From the NCBI GenBank assembly GCA_965250215.1, contig CBDFNN010000004.1:4092001-4156000 (forward strand): a DNA stretch of 64,000 nucleotides, read 5' to 3'. Positions within the stretch are counted from its first letter, which is position 1, and the number at the start of each line of letters is the position of its first letter. Below the pieces are notes generated by a model, which did no database searches, had not been told where the DNA came from, and saw only the letters and a list, made by a program, of their open reading frames with translations. The position numbers and the translations under genes are program-made. This document shows positions 26,492 through 37,281 of this stretch, one piece after another. Origin of the DNA: CBDFNN01 sp965250215. GTDB taxonomy: Bacteria; Bacteroidota; Rhodothermia; Rhodothermales; DATKEJ01.

Positions 26492-27763
26492 ATGAGCGAA
26501 GAGAACAATAACCCAGAAGAAATACGGTGCTCGTTCTGTACAAGGACAGCACATGAAGTGGCCTCCATGGTCGCAGGCCCCGGTGTCTATATATGCGATC
26601 GATGCATTTCAGACGCGGCCGGCATTGTCAGAGGCGATGTCAATACATCCGGTGCAAATACTTCATCGCCACGGTCAAACTCCAAGCCGAGACTGATACC
26701 CCAAGAAATCAAGGAGTCCCTTGACGAATATGTAATCGGTCAGGACAAAGCCAAAAAGGCGCTTTCTGTTGCCGTCTACAACCACTACAAAAGAATCGAC
26801 GCGGAGGACTATCTCCGCGAGTACCAAGATGTAGAGCTTGAAAAGTCTAATATTCTCTTGATTGGCCCTACCGGTACAGGAAAGACTTTGCTCGCCAGGA
26901 CTTTGGCTCGAGTCTTAGATGTCCCCTTCTCTATTTCTGATGCCACTGCTTTGACAGAGGCCGGATATGTAGGTGAGGACGTCGAATCGATATTATCTCG
27001 ACTATTGAGCGCGGCGGATTTCAATGTCGAGGAAGCCCAACGTGGAATTATATATATAGACGAGATCGATAAGATTGCACGGAAGGCAGACAATGCCTCC
27101 ATCACTCGCGATGTCTCGGGTGAGGGTGTTCAACAAGCTCTACTCAAGATCTTGGAAGGTACGGTTGCCGGTGTTCCACCCAAAGGTGGTCGAAAGCACC
27201 CTGAACAGAGCCTTGTCAATATCGATACTGCCAACGTCCTTTTTGTTTGCGGAGGGGCCTTTGAAGGATTGCAAGAAATTATTGCTCGACGCCTCTCAAC
27301 TCATACAATTGGATTCCTTTCAAGCGAAAAACAAGCATCTGTCAGTAAAGATGATCCAGCAATCTTGCTCAACTCTGAACCGGACGATCTCCTGGAGTTT
27401 GGTTTGATTCCGGAGTTCATTGGAAGACTCCCTGTAATAGCCGCTTTAGAGCCTCTATCTGACGAAGCCTTACTAAAGATCCTTACCGATCCAAAAAATG
27501 CCCTCATAAAGCAATACATGAAAATGTTTGCGCTTGATGGTGTTGATTTATCCTTTGCCGACGAAGCTCTCACAGAAATCGTCAAGAAAGCTAGGGCGCT
27601 CGGAACGGGTGCACGAGGATTGAGATCGGTGATGGAAGGTGTGATGCTGGATATTATGTTCGATGTTCACTCTCAACCTGAAGTCTCTGCTTGCAAAATT
27701 ACGGCTGAGACTGTAACAAAGGGTCAAAAGCCGATTTACGTTTCGAGGAAGGTCTCGGCATAG
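26492..27763 (+). CDS. clpX: ClpX, ATP-dependent unfoldase of ClpXP
   Basis: A 423-residue AAA+ unfoldase that feeds tagged proteins to ClpP. It has the N-terminal C4 zinc finger (Cys13, Cys16, Cys35, Cys38), Walker A GPTGTGKT (125-132), Walker B IIYIDEIDK, the pore GYVGED loop and the IGF loop (HTIGF) that docks on ClpP. It is full length and conventional. clpP is not adjacent in this window. Confidence 0.97.
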   Translation: MSEENNNPEEIRCSFCTRTAHEVASMVAGPGVYICDRCISDAAGIVRGDVNTSGANTSSPRSNSKPRLIPQEIKESLDEYVIGQDKAKKALSVAVYNHYKRIDAEDYLREYQDVELEKSNILLIGPTGTGKTLLARTLARVLDVPFSISDATALTEAGYVGEDVESILSRLLSAADFNVEEAQRGIIYIDEIDKIARKADNASITRDVSGEGVQQALLKILEGTVAGVPPKGGRKHPEQSLVNIDTANVLFVCGGAFEGLQEIIARRLSTHTIGFLSSEKQASVSKDDPAILLNSEPDDLLEFGLIPEFIGRLPVIAALEPLSDEALLKILTDPKNALIKQYMKMFALDGVDLSFADEALTEIVKKARALGTGARGLRSVMEGVMLDIMFDVHSQPEVSACKITAETVTKGQKPIYVSRKVSA

Positions 27764-27910
27764 GACAGTCCTCAGTCTTCTGCTGTCAGTCTTCTGGTCC
27801 CACACTTGAGCGTCTGTCTTAATATGAATTCCGATGGGAAGCTTTTGCGTAGCGAGCCAAAAAAAATTCTAGCCAATCCTCTGAACGTGATATCTCAAAT
27901 CAATATCTAG

Positions 27911-28894
27911 ATGGAAGATGTCATAAAACCAGTAAAATGGATCTCTCGAATATGGTATATCCTTCGAGACTATTCCAAGGGCATTCTGGAGCTGTTCATG
28001 ACAGAGCAAGTCTTTATTTGGTGTGCCGCCATCGCTTTTAAAGGCCTCATCGCTATAGTACCTCTGACTATTTTGACCTTCGGCATATTTGGCCAGTTTT
28101 TAAATCAGGTCGAAATCCAGCAAACCATACAATCTTTCTTTGAGTCTCTCACCCCGCCCTATGTGAGTGGACAAATTATTGAGGCATTGGCGGGTGTTGC
28201 CAACTTCAGAAATGCTCTGACGGTAATCGGATCGATTGGTTTTTTTGTAACTGGAATTACACTTTTCTCAACCCTTCGCGTTGTCCTTGGAAATGTATTT
28301 GGGGCGAGACATAATCCTAGAGCGCCTCTGAGAGGCTGGGGCTCTGATATTCGAATGGCCGTTTTCTTGGGTGCGCTGTTCCTCCTTTCTTTTGGTCTAA
28401 CTCTAGGCCTAGGAATATTGAACCGGGCCGGCCAAGACTTCATCGAGCCAGGGAGCGTAGTTGGAGACTTTCTTCGAGAGACATGGGGTGGCCTCTTTTT
28501 CTATCTTCGCTACTTCCTTCCCATTTTAACTACTTGGATCCTCTTTTTCCTACTTTATTACTTTATTCCAAAACCGAGACCAAGGGTTCGAAGCGCGATG
28601 ATAGGAGCGGCATTTACCTCGGTTTTTTGGGAATTGGCAAAACTAATTTTTGGCCTTTACGCAAACAGGATCGCCGACTTCGAGCGCTACGGAAATATCA
28701 TTACTGGGGCCTTGGGAGAGATTCTCGTACTCCTTCTCGTCCTTCTGTTTTGGGCCTATTATTCTGGAATTATCTTAATCGTTGGTGCTCGTATCGCATG
28801 GATGCGAGAGAACAGAATTGATGTCGGGATTGAAAAGGTTCGAGCAAGAGCTGGTCCCTGGCCGGAAGGCCTGGGAGCTGCTACTGAGACTTAG
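27911..28894 (+). CDS. YihY/BrkB-family membrane protein
   Basis: A 327-residue integral membrane protein with about six helices. The family motif around AAIAFKGLIAIVPLTILTFG and the later segment with YYFIPKPRPRVRSA, followed by GAAFTSVFWELAK, are diagnostic. The cellular role of the family is unsettled (earlier proposed as RNase BN, now considered a membrane protein of unknown transport or envelope function). It is preceded by a gap with CAGTCTTCTG words and is convergent with the next gene. Confidence 0.88.
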   Translation: MEDVIKPVKWISRIWYILRDYSKGILELFMTEQVFIWCAAIAFKGLIAIVPLTILTFGIFGQFLNQVEIQQTIQSFFESLTPPYVSGQIIEALAGVANFRNALTVIGSIGFFVTGITLFSTLRVVLGNVFGARHNPRAPLRGWGSDIRMAVFLGALFLLSFGLTLGLGILNRAGQDFIEPGSVVGDFLRETWGGLFFYLRYFLPILTTWILFFLLYYFIPKPRPRVRSAMIGAAFTSVFWELAKLIFGLYANRIADFERYGNIITGALGEILVLLLVLLFWAYYSGIILIVGARIAWMRENRIDVGIEKVRARAGPWPEGLGAATET

Positions 28895-28996
28895 GATACC
28901 TCTTACCGCGCAGCTCTGACTGCAATTTGTTGGTCCTAACCATAATCATTCGCGATTGCCGTTGCAACATCGAGGTTCTACGGCGACAAATACTGT

Positions 28997-30001
28997 TTAG
29001 AATCCACTCAGGACATTTTTTCCAATTGATCGGCCAGTTTCCTGCATCGCATGGGCCTTCTTCAGGTTCTCGACATTAAGTTGACCAACATTATTGGTGA
29101 CGGTCGAGATCAGCTCGTCAGAATCAATGAGCTCCGAAACTCGGTTTAGCAGTTCGTGCTGTTTTTCAATGTCCTCGGTTTGAAACATGGATCGCGTAAA
29201 CATGAACTCCCAGCTGAAACTCAGGGCTTTCATTTTTCCTGCTTTGATATCCAAGGTCTGCGGGTCATCAATAAAGGCCACGTGTCCGCGAGGCTTTGTC
29301 AACTCTAAGATCGAGGCGAAATGTCCATCGGTCCCCGTCAGAGCGGCAACATAAGCTGGCTGAATATCTAGCAGATTCAGCTGATCAACAAGGGACTCCC
29401 GATGGTTGATGACGTGGTCTGCTCCCATCTTTTGAACCCAAGCCGTTGATTCGGGACGAGACGCTGTCGCTACCACATTCAAGCCCGTCAACTTCTTGGC
29501 GAGCTGGATGAGAATCGATCCAACACCACCTGCACCGCCAATGACTAAAATGCTTTCGCCCTTTCCTTCACCTTCCTCTAGAGAAAAGCAATCAAAAAGA
29601 ATTTCCCATGCTGTAATCGAAGTTAACGGCATCCCTGCGGACTCCGCAAAATCCAAGGACTTTGGCTTCTTCCCGACGATTCTCTCATCTACGGCATGGA
29701 GCTCAGAATTAGTCCCAGATCTACTAAGATCTCCGGCATAGAAAACTTCGTCTCCGATCTCGAAAATCGTTACTTCACTTCCAAGCTCCTTGACAACACC
29801 TGCTGCGTCATAACCGATGATCTTATTGCCACTTTCAGGGCCTCTATTCTCCCGTACTTTGACATCAACGGGATTGACGGATACGCCTCGCACCTCGACA
29901 AGAAGATCTCGCGGTCGGAGTTCCGGCACTGGACAATCAAATTCGAAAAGGGAGTTTGGGGCCATTATGGGGCCCGCCTGGCTAAATCCGATTGCTTTCA
30001 T
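28997..30001 (-). CDS. MDR-family zinc-type alcohol dehydrogenase/quinone reductase-like protein
   Basis: A 334-residue medium-chain dehydrogenase/reductase. The GroES-like N-domain contains GYDAAGVVKELG, and the Rossmann motif GGAGGVGSILIQLA lies near residue 155 for NADPH. The catalytic and structural zinc cysteines of true alcohol dehydrogenases are absent, so it belongs to the quinone-reductase-like branch and probably reduces quinones or enones with NADPH. It is a single gene, divergent from the Omp85 gene. Confidence 0.88.
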   Translation of the reverse strand: MKAIGFSQAGPIMAPNSLFEFDCPVPELRPRDLLVEVRGVSVNPVDVKVRENRGPESGNKIIGYDAAGVVKELGSEVTIFEIGDEVFYAGDLSRSGTNSELHAVDERIVGKKPKSLDFAESAGMPLTSITAWEILFDCFSLEEGEGKGESILVIGGAGGVGSILIQLAKKLTGLNVVATASRPESTAWVQKMGADHVINHRESLVDQLNLLDIQPAYVAALTGTDGHFASILELTKPRGHVAFIDDPQTLDIKAGKMKALSFSWEFMFTRSMFQTEDIEKQHELLNRVSELIDSDELISTVTNNVGQLNVENLKKAHAMQETGRSIGKNVLSGF

Positions 30002-30277
30002 TACTCACGCCGACATTTATAGGGGATAAAATGGACATACAAGTCAAATCATACACAAGAGATCTCTCTAATTCAATGAATCGTTTCTATTTTATTCTCT
30101 AACATAGTGAGAGGAATACAGACCCTAATCCCTGATGCTGACCTCTGATATCTGACGCCGCAAATCTGATATCTTTCCCTAATTTCTCGAGACGCCGTTC
30201 GTGATTTTCGAAACTCTCAACTCGACACTCCCCACTTCTTCAAGCAACCTTGCCACAGCCACAGCGTCCGAAAGCCA
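30002..30277. other. divergent gap with CTGATATC words
   Basis: Between the MDR gene and the Omp85 gene. CTGATGCTGACCTCTGATATCTG-like words repeat at about 30128-30175. The GTG start at 30278 follows directly after a C/A-rich leader. Promoters for both directions should be here but are not resolved. Confidence 0.4.
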
Positions 30278-32338
30278 GTGTCCCAAAAAAGTCTTTTAAT
30301 ATCCCTTTTTCTATTCCTCGTTTTCTCGGTGCGGCCGGGATTCCTGATATCTCAGCCTAGCGACGACCTGTTCAAAATCAAGCCAGAGACCGAAATACGT
30401 CGTGTCACTTTTTCGGGAAACGAGACTTTTGATCACTTCGCACTCGAAGATCAGATAGTCAGTCAATTTCAAAAAGCATGGCCTACATTTTTTGATCGCT
30501 TAACTTTTTGGAATCGTAACCACATCTACTTTAGTCCGGTCGAACTCCAGAAAGACGCGGCGCGTCTTCGGCGCTTTTATCGAAGAAGGGGCTTTCTAAA
30601 AGCAAGTGTCGACTACAAAGTTTATTTCAACCTAGAAGACAATGATGTACACGTAGAGTTTTTTGTAGTGGAAGGCCCGCCTCTTCAAATCCTAGATATT
30701 CAATTTCTCGGACCCGACGGACTGGATGCTATCTTTCAGTTTTCGGAAGAGGAACGGGACAAGTGGGTGAACTTCAGACAGGAGAATGTCCAGCTTGCGA
30801 GCGGCGATCGATTCTCTGAATTTGAATCTCTTCGAATACAAGATCGCATCACAACATGGTTCAAGGGTGAAGGCTACGCTTTTGCAAAGGTACAAGACCA
30901 CGTAGATCTCGATACGACCTACAGTGTCGTCGACCTCAGATACGTCGTGACTCCCGGGCCAATCACGACCATTGACGAGATCTCTATCGAAGGGAATCGG
31001 AGTGTTCGTGATCGTGTTGTATTACGAGAATTACCCTTCAGGATTGGCGACCGATACAATTATAGATCGCTTGTGACTGGTCAGCGTGACTTGTTTAGTC
31101 TGGACCTATTTCGATACGCCATCGCAGAGCTTCCTCTTCAGGAGGCTGATTCAACGGTCGATATTCTCATCCGTCTCGAGCAAGCAAAGGAGACCGTGCT
31201 CCGAGCGGAGACTGGTTACGCAACAACAAATGGTGTCAATCTTAAGACCGAGGTTTTAAAGAGAAACTTTCTAGGCGATGCGCGAAAATTATCATTACAG
31301 ACAACTTGGCTAACGGGCCTATTCAACATTTCTTCCTCTGGCATTCGAAATGAAGAGCGTCAAGAAGTCTCACTTTCTCTAATTCAACCCTATGTCTTCA
31401 ACCGACGAACCTCTTTAGTAGCTGCGCCTTTTTACACACGCCTGTTTAGCAGCACAACCCAAGGCCAGGAGACCGGATTCAAGACCACCCTAGTCTACGA
31501 CATTCATGAGTTCAGGAATATATCCATGCACTACACCTTCGCCCGGGCGAGACCATTTTCTGGGGCTTTTGGACTCCAATCAGGCGTGGGCGAAGGAGAG
31601 CAAGACCTGATCCGATTCTACAATAAATCAATCCTAAGACTCTCGGGAGATTTCGGAAAGAAAGACAACTACCTTGCCCCAGAGGAAGGATTTGGAGTGA
31701 GACCCTTTATCGAGTTTGCGGGAGGGATTCTAGCCTCCGATGTTGACTATCTAAAAGCTGGTATCGAGCTAACCCGTTATCAACCAATTGGAGATAATAA
31801 GATTCTGGCCGGCCGAATCTATGGAGGACATATCATACCATTTGGAGGCACGAGCAATCCATCTGCAGATCCTACAGACGATGAACGATTCGATACTATC
31901 CGATTTTACGCAGGTGGTCCGAATGACGTCAGAGGTTGGGTGAAAGACGGGCTTGGAATCAAGACGGTTGTTGGCGATTCCGTCAATTATCAATTCGAGC
32001 CGGAAGGTGGACTTTCTAAAATATCCGGTAATCTGGAATATCGATCCAGCTTGCCGAAGCTTAGCACCAAATGGCAAGGGGTCGTCTTTTTTGATTTCGG
32101 TCAGGTTTCAGAAAGTGACTTAAAGTTAGACATCGACAGTTTTAACTATGGCGCTGGTGCCGGTCTTCGCTTCAAGAATCCATTAGGATATCTTCGCTTT
32201 GATCTTGGCTACAAGCTGAACCCTCGCCAAACAGATATCAATTCAGCTAGCTCCATTCAGAACGGATTGCAGGACTCGGCCCGAAAGCAGTTTCTTCGGA
32301 GATTTGAACCCCACATCAGTATCGGACATGCATTTTAG
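30278..32338 (+). CDS. Omp85-family outer membrane assembly protein (TamA/BamA-like)
   Basis: A 686-residue outer-membrane protein starting at a GTG, with a signal peptide (SLLISLFLFLVFSV region). Residues about 35-330 hold POTRA-type repeats (ALEDQIVSQF, TTIDEISIEGNRSVRD, VVLRELPFRIGD), and the C-terminal half is a 16-strand beta-barrel with the lid-lock type segment (YAGGPNDVRGW) and a final strand ending in F. Omp85 proteins insert barrels or act with TamB. The next gene is TamB, so a TamA-like role is favoured, though BamA-like sequence features cannot be excluded. Confidence 0.9.
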   Translation: MSQKSLLISLFLFLVFSVRPGFLISQPSDDLFKIKPETEIRRVTFSGNETFDHFALEDQIVSQFQKAWPTFFDRLTFWNRNHIYFSPVELQKDAARLRRFYRRRGFLKASVDYKVYFNLEDNDVHVEFFVVEGPPLQILDIQFLGPDGLDAIFQFSEEERDKWVNFRQENVQLASGDRFSEFESLRIQDRITTWFKGEGYAFAKVQDHVDLDTTYSVVDLRYVVTPGPITTIDEISIEGNRSVRDRVVLRELPFRIGDRYNYRSLVTGQRDLFSLDLFRYAIAELPLQEADSTVDILIRLEQAKETVLRAETGYATTNGVNLKTEVLKRNFLGDARKLSLQTTWLTGLFNISSSGIRNEERQEVSLSLIQPYVFNRRTSLVAAPFYTRLFSSTTQGQETGFKTTLVYDIHEFRNISMHYTFARARPFSGAFGLQSGVGEGEQDLIRFYNKSILRLSGDFGKKDNYLAPEEGFGVRPFIEFAGGILASDVDYLKAGIELTRYQPIGDNKILAGRIYGGHIIPFGGTSNPSADPTDDERFDTIRFYAGGPNDVRGWVKDGLGIKTVVGDSVNYQFEPEGGLSKISGNLEYRSSLPKLSTKWQGVVFFDFGQVSESDLKLDIDSFNYGAGAGLRFKNPLGYLRFDLGYKLNPRQTDINSASSIQNGLQDSARKQFLRRFEPHISIGHAF

Positions 32339-32559
32339 ACAACTGGCGAAAATCGCAGGAGTGAATGCGTCAAGCCGGACATTATCTTTCGAGATTTGTG
32401 ACCAGGACTCCTCTCCGAGACCACGGAGACTTAATCAGCACTCCCGTTTTATCGGCAATGACTTAGATCTTCTTGACTCCAAACAATTAAGAACTTATTT
32501 CTGAGTCTGAGCAAAATAGTATCCCAGTATCAGAGGCGTCGAAAGTCGGTCGTGGGCGA

Positions 32560-35500
32560 GTGCTCAAGGCCTTCTCGATAGTGTTTGCCTTGATCCTGTT
32601 CTTGGCTTTTGTGTTGCTGAAAACCGGTGCATTCAATGACTTGGTGAAGACCAACATGGAGACAGCTATCAACAACTTGATCGGAGCGGGGACTGTAACA
32701 ATTGACCAAGTAAATGTATCTGATTTTGGCACGATGAATGTTAATGGATTCAATTATACGGATGCGGACGGTATTGCATCGCGAATTGAATCTGTAGAAT
32801 TGGATTATGACATGAGTCTACTTACAAGTAATCACTTTGTAGTCGCTAGAGCCTTGATTAAAGACGGCAACATTCACCTTGTCCAAAGAAAGGACGGGAC
32901 TTGGAATGTGCTCGATCTGCTAGCTCAGAAAGACAAGAACGTGAGTTCAGATAAGTGGGATATCGAACTCTCCAACATCGAATTTGATAGAGTCAATCTT
33001 CAGCTCGACCCACAAGAGATTGGGGGAATAAGACATAACTATAGCGGTATCGTAAAGGGTAAAATCCAAAGCCTCATTATTCCTGCAGAAGGTAATCTCA
33101 GCATCGAGCTAGATCTTGCGACACGTCTAAACTCACCGACTGCACCTGAGCTTGATCTTCGTGCGGATGGTCGATATGACAAAGATGGTCTAACACTCGA
33201 GCAACTTGAACTCAAGTCCGAGTCTTCCTTTGCATCGGCCAAGGGTTTGATCAAATATGATAGTCTCTCTGCCTGGGTGACCGAATCCGACTTAAGCCTA
33301 GTTTTTGCTCCTCTGACTGTAAAAGACCTCGCCCCTTTCAATATTAATCTGCGAGGTGGAGACGAATACACAGGGCAGTTGGAAATCAAAGGACAAGGAG
33401 GAGAACATAGAGCAACTGGTCGCCTCAAGAGCCAATTCGGTGCTGATCTCGATCTTGATCTGCGAGCAAGGAAGGACAACGAGAGCATTATTGATATTGA
33501 CTTTTCCGTGTCCAAATTTGATCTGAGTGGATTGACGGGAGAAATAGCACACAAGTCTTCAATTTCGGCAAGTAGTTCTTCGACGCTTCGGGGGGAAGAT
33601 CTCACTTCCTTGAGCGGCCGCCTTCCAGTCCGTCTTTCAAACTTGAAATGGTCGAGCTATCCGGAATTAAAGGGCGAAATAGTCACCGTACTTTCTGGAA
33701 GAAATTTTGGAATTTCAGGAAATCAAGAGCTACGTCTCAAGGACAATCCAAGAAGTCGAGTATCCGGCTATATCGACTTTAATTTCGATTCTCAGCGGCT
33801 AAAGGCCAGGGAGGTCGAACTTGTCGAGATTGACTACAAAGACTTTACGGCTACTCGAGAAGATAAAAATGTTCTCGACAATCTTAATGCAGTTCTTGAC
33901 GCTGATCTTAAGGTATCAAGTTTAGAAGACATTGACGGACGTGCTGAGCTGAGACTAAACAAAAGCACCGTTCATGGGCAGTCACTCGACGGTGGCCAGC
34001 TTGACTTGATATTTGAGTCCGGATCCGTGCATGCCTCGGGCGATGTTGAGAGTCCTCTTGGACAATTTGCAATTTCGCAGCTACGGCTTTTTTCGATTTC
34101 GGACCAGGCTCAGCTCTCTGCGACAATCGACTTTTCAAATTTGAAGCCTTTCCTGCTAAACTCCAATCTATCTGTGCCAATTGATTCTGTCACTAGCGAG
34201 GCTGTTCTAAATGGACGACTTTTATTGTCATCAGCAAGTTTTCAGGAGAATGGATTCACGGCATCCTTTAACACAACTCTCTTCAATAGTAGATACCAAG
34301 ACTTCGAAATTGATCGTGGTCGTTTTAGGGGACAAATCTTAGATGATCAGCAGGTGAGTTTTCATTCCGAGATTGAAGGTCAGCAACAATTTCTAATTGT
34401 AGATGGTCAAGGATCTTTGATAGAAAGTGGTATTGCCCTATCAAACCTGCGAGGTTCTACCCGCGGAATTGATGCGCAGAAGTTGATGCCCGGTCATCCA
34501 TTTTCGACTAACTTGAATTCGACTTTTTCTGGCAACATCAAACTTCAAGATGGACTGCCCAGTGGGGAAATTAATGTCGTCTTGGGACAATCTCGAGTTA
34601 ATAAGGAGGATGTTAAGGGAGGCCGGGCAACATTGTGGCTGGATCAAGGAGACATGAAAACGGAATCCGATTTCGAGATAGGCCGGGGAAGCTTCTTTCT
34701 CGCCACCTCTGGGAATCTGGCATCGGCACCATATTCAGGTGAGATCCTTGGAAGATGGACCCAATTCGATCTTGCAAAAGCGATGGGTATAGACACTTTA
34801 TCGAGTGAAATAAATGGAGCAGTCAATCTTTCCTATCAGGGAGATAATTTCCGCGATCTGAGGGCCGAAGGAGCACTGGTTATAGGACGCTCTACTCTAC
34901 AAGCTATCAGGATTGACACCCTGGTTTCAGATTTTGAAATCCAGCGGGGCGAAATCAAGATTGACACACTTCTAATACGTTCGAATGTGATGACAGCCTC
35001 GGGTGGTGGGGAAGTCTATCTTGAGGATTTCGGACTCATGCGCCGCTCTGATTTTAGTTTGGAAGCTCGGCTTCGGTCTCTTCAACCCCTGGCAGAATTC
35101 CTTGGAGTCCAGAGATTATCTGGAGAAGGAGCAGTAAGTTTATCTCTTCGTGGACGAGAAGGAAGGACAAGATTTGATTTTGAGCCTGATCTCAAATATT
35201 TGTCTGTAGACGAGGCCAATCTCTCAGAACTGTCAGCCAATATTACCGGACTACTGCAACAGGACGAACTTAGCTTCGATGGCCTGATTGATTTTGGTGT
35301 TGCTTCGGTTCCCACATTCACAGCCCGAGGCGCTGGATTGGTTGTCAGTTATTCTAATGAAAGGGCCTTACTGACCGGGGACATTAATATCGACGAAAAC
35401 CGTGAAGGTAGTTTCGCCGGCGTGCTAGAAACTGGGACTGATCCATGGACCATGAATCTCGAGTCTCTTCAGTTACGATTCGATCAAGATAACTGGGACC

Positions 35501-37281
35501 TGCAGCAAACGGCCGAGATCGAAATAAAGAACGGTTTTGTGATAAGCGACCTGCTTCTTGAATCAGATGATCAACAGATTGTAATCGATGGAAATATTGA
35601 TTTGTCGGGAGAGCAAAATATTGTCTGTACGGTTGAGGGGCTTCGGGCTGGAGCCTTCACTGACCTACTTGGTTTTGCTGGCCTGGACGGTGTAGTTGAT
35701 GGATGGGTTATTGTGGAAGGCGATGCTAGAGATCCATATCTAGAAGGGCAACTAACAGCTAAAAATATCACTTCCTTTGGCAGGCCGGTTGGTGAGATGG
35801 ATTTTGAATCGACGGTCGAAGATGGGGTAATGAATATTGACGCTGTCGTAACAAATGCACAAGGCAATACCTTGACGGCCAAGGGATTTCTTCCACTGCT
35901 CCTAACGCTCGCGGGTGACAGGCGTGACATTTCTCAGGATCCAGTTGGACTGGTTGTAAAAGCAGACACCTTTGACCTAAATGTCCTCGAGCCATTTTTG
36001 AATCGCCTGCCAGTCGAAAAGCTGAGCGGAATGATGACGGCAGACGTCATCATCGGAGGAATTGACTCCGAGCTTGACCTCCAAGGGGCCGTGATCGTAG
36101 ACAAGGCTATTTTAGGCCTAAGAGACTTTGGCGTCATCTACAATGATATAAGTGGCCGAGCAGATTTAGACAAGAAAACCGCCAAGCTGAGCGAGGTAGA
36201 GATTCGATCTGGCAATGGATCGGCCAAGGTGAGCGGCACCGTCGATTTCCCAAGCCTCCGAGTGCCGGAATATGATTTAGACGTGACGGCACAAAAATTT
36301 AAAGCCATTTGGGACCAGACTTATCACCTGCATACGGACGCCGTTTTGAAACTAACCGGATCACAACTCCGACCGCGTCTGTCTGGAAGTGTAACAGTGT
36401 CTCCGGGCGATATATTTTTAACCGACGAGCTCATCGCCGAGGATCTTGAGCCAATAGAATTGACCGACCGGGATCTTCAAATCCTTGAGGAAAGATTTGG
36501 CTTTCGAGTCTCGGAAGACGACACAACCAACTATGACTTCTACGAGGCTCTCACTATCACAAATTTCGATCTTAGCTTTGATAAGAATGTATGGATGAGG
36601 TCGAGCAGCAGTCCTGTGATGGACATGGAATTTAATGGTGACGTGGATGTCACAAAGCAACCAAATGGAGAGCCAATCTTAGTGGGCATAGTAAAAGTCA
36701 ATCCAAGTAGATCTAAAATCGTTCAGTTCGGTAAGCGATTCGACATAAGGACAGGTGAGGTTACATTTACAGGCCCCTTGGAAGAAGCTCTACTCAATAT
36801 TGACGCGCAATACGTAGTCCCATCTCGAAGGGGTGGAGACGAAGTATCTATTAATTTGAAACTAAGCGGACGACAAGACGACCTCAAGACTTCTTTGAGC
36901 TCGGAACCGTTACGATCCACAGTCGACATTATATCATATCTCGCAACAGGTAGGCCTGCGAACGAAAGTGTAGATGGGGCAGGTGAAGCGGTGACTGACC
37001 TAGCGGTAGGTCAGCTTTCCTCGTTGATAGAAGGCTTTGCAGGTGATCAGTTGGGACTAGATGTATTCGAAGTGGAGTTTAATACGACCGATGGAACGGA
37101 GGTCACGCTAGGAAAATATCTTTCCCGAGAATTCTACGTGTCTTTTAGTCAGGCCTTGTCGGAAGACGATCGGGAATCCAGCATCGCCGTGGAATACGAA
37201 CTGTTCAAATGGCTGCAGCTACAGTTGGAACGTCGGGATAGCGCTCTGAAATTTAACCTACTTTGGGAGTATGCTTTCTAA
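32560..37281 (+). CDS. TamB-like translocation/assembly protein
   Basis: A 1573-residue protein with an N-terminal membrane anchor (FSIVFALILFLAFVLL) and a very long repetitive beta-taco body. The C-terminal DUF490 domain is complete (GFRVS..., DVTKQPNGEP, RGGDEVSINLKLSG, DIISYLATGRP). TamB bridges the inner and outer membranes and, with TamA or alone, moves lipids or folds barrels. The GTG at 32560 is the first normal start; the frame is open upstream to 32491 with a basic KVGRGRVLK segment that suits the cytoplasmic side of the anchor, so translation may start earlier at a rare codon (ATT 32497). The 3' end overlaps mlaE by 11 bp. Confidence 0.92.
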   Translation: MLKAFSIVFALILFLAFVLLKTGAFNDLVKTNMETAINNLIGAGTVTIDQVNVSDFGTMNVNGFNYTDADGIASRIESVELDYDMSLLTSNHFVVARALIKDGNIHLVQRKDGTWNVLDLLAQKDKNVSSDKWDIELSNIEFDRVNLQLDPQEIGGIRHNYSGIVKGKIQSLIIPAEGNLSIELDLATRLNSPTAPELDLRADGRYDKDGLTLEQLELKSESSFASAKGLIKYDSLSAWVTESDLSLVFAPLTVKDLAPFNINLRGGDEYTGQLEIKGQGGEHRATGRLKSQFGADLDLDLRARKDNESIIDIDFSVSKFDLSGLTGEIAHKSSISASSSSTLRGEDLTSLSGRLPVRLSNLKWSSYPELKGEIVTVLSGRNFGISGNQELRLKDNPRSRVSGYIDFNFDSQRLKAREVELVEIDYKDFTATREDKNVLDNLNAVLDADLKVSSLEDIDGRAELRLNKSTVHGQSLDGGQLDLIFESGSVHASGDVESPLGQFAISQLRLFSISDQAQLSATIDFSNLKPFLLNSNLSVPIDSVTSEAVLNGRLLLSSASFQENGFTASFNTTLFNSRYQDFEIDRGRFRGQILDDQQVSFHSEIEGQQQFLIVDGQGSLIESGIALSNLRGSTRGIDAQKLMPGHPFSTNLNSTFSGNIKLQDGLPSGEINVVLGQSRVNKEDVKGGRATLWLDQGDMKTESDFEIGRGSFFLATSGNLASAPYSGEILGRWTQFDLAKAMGIDTLSSEINGAVNLSYQGDNFRDLRAEGALVIGRSTLQAIRIDTLVSDFEIQRGEIKIDTLLIRSNVMTASGGGEVYLEDFGLMRRSDFSLEARLRSLQPLAEFLGVQRLSGEGAVSLSLRGREGRTRFDFEPDLKYLSVDEANLSELSANITGLLQQDELSFDGLIDFGVASVPTFTARGAGLVVSYSNERALLTGDINIDENREGSFAGVLETGTDPWTMNLESLQLRFDQDNWDLQQTAEIEIKNGFVISDLLLESDDQQIVIDGNIDLSGEQNIVCTVEGLRAGAFTDLLGFAGLDGVVDGWVIVEGDARDPYLEGQLTAKNITSFGRPVGEMDFESTVEDGVMNIDAVVTNAQGNTLTAKGFLPLLLTLAGDRRDISQDPVGLVVKADTFDLNVLEPFLNRLPVEKLSGMMTADVIIGGIDSELDLQGAVIVDKAILGLRDFGVIYNDISGRADLDKKTAKLSEVEIRSGNGSAKVSGTVDFPSLRVPEYDLDVTAQKFKAIWDQTYHLHTDAVLKLTGSQLRPRLSGSVTVSPGDIFLTDELIAEDLEPIELTDRDLQILEERFGFRVSEDDTTNYDFYEALTITNFDLSFDKNVWMRSSSSPVMDMEFNGDVDVTKQPNGEPILVGIVKVNPSRSKIVQFGKRFDIRTGEVTFTGPLEEALLNIDAQYVVPSRRGGDEVSINLKLSGRQDDLKTSLSSEPLRSTVDIISYLATGRPANESVDGAGEAVTDLAVGQLSSLIEGFAGDQLGLDVFEVEFNTTDGTEVTLGKYLSREFYVSFSQALSEDDRESSIAVEYELFKWLQLQLERRDSALKFNLLWEYAF

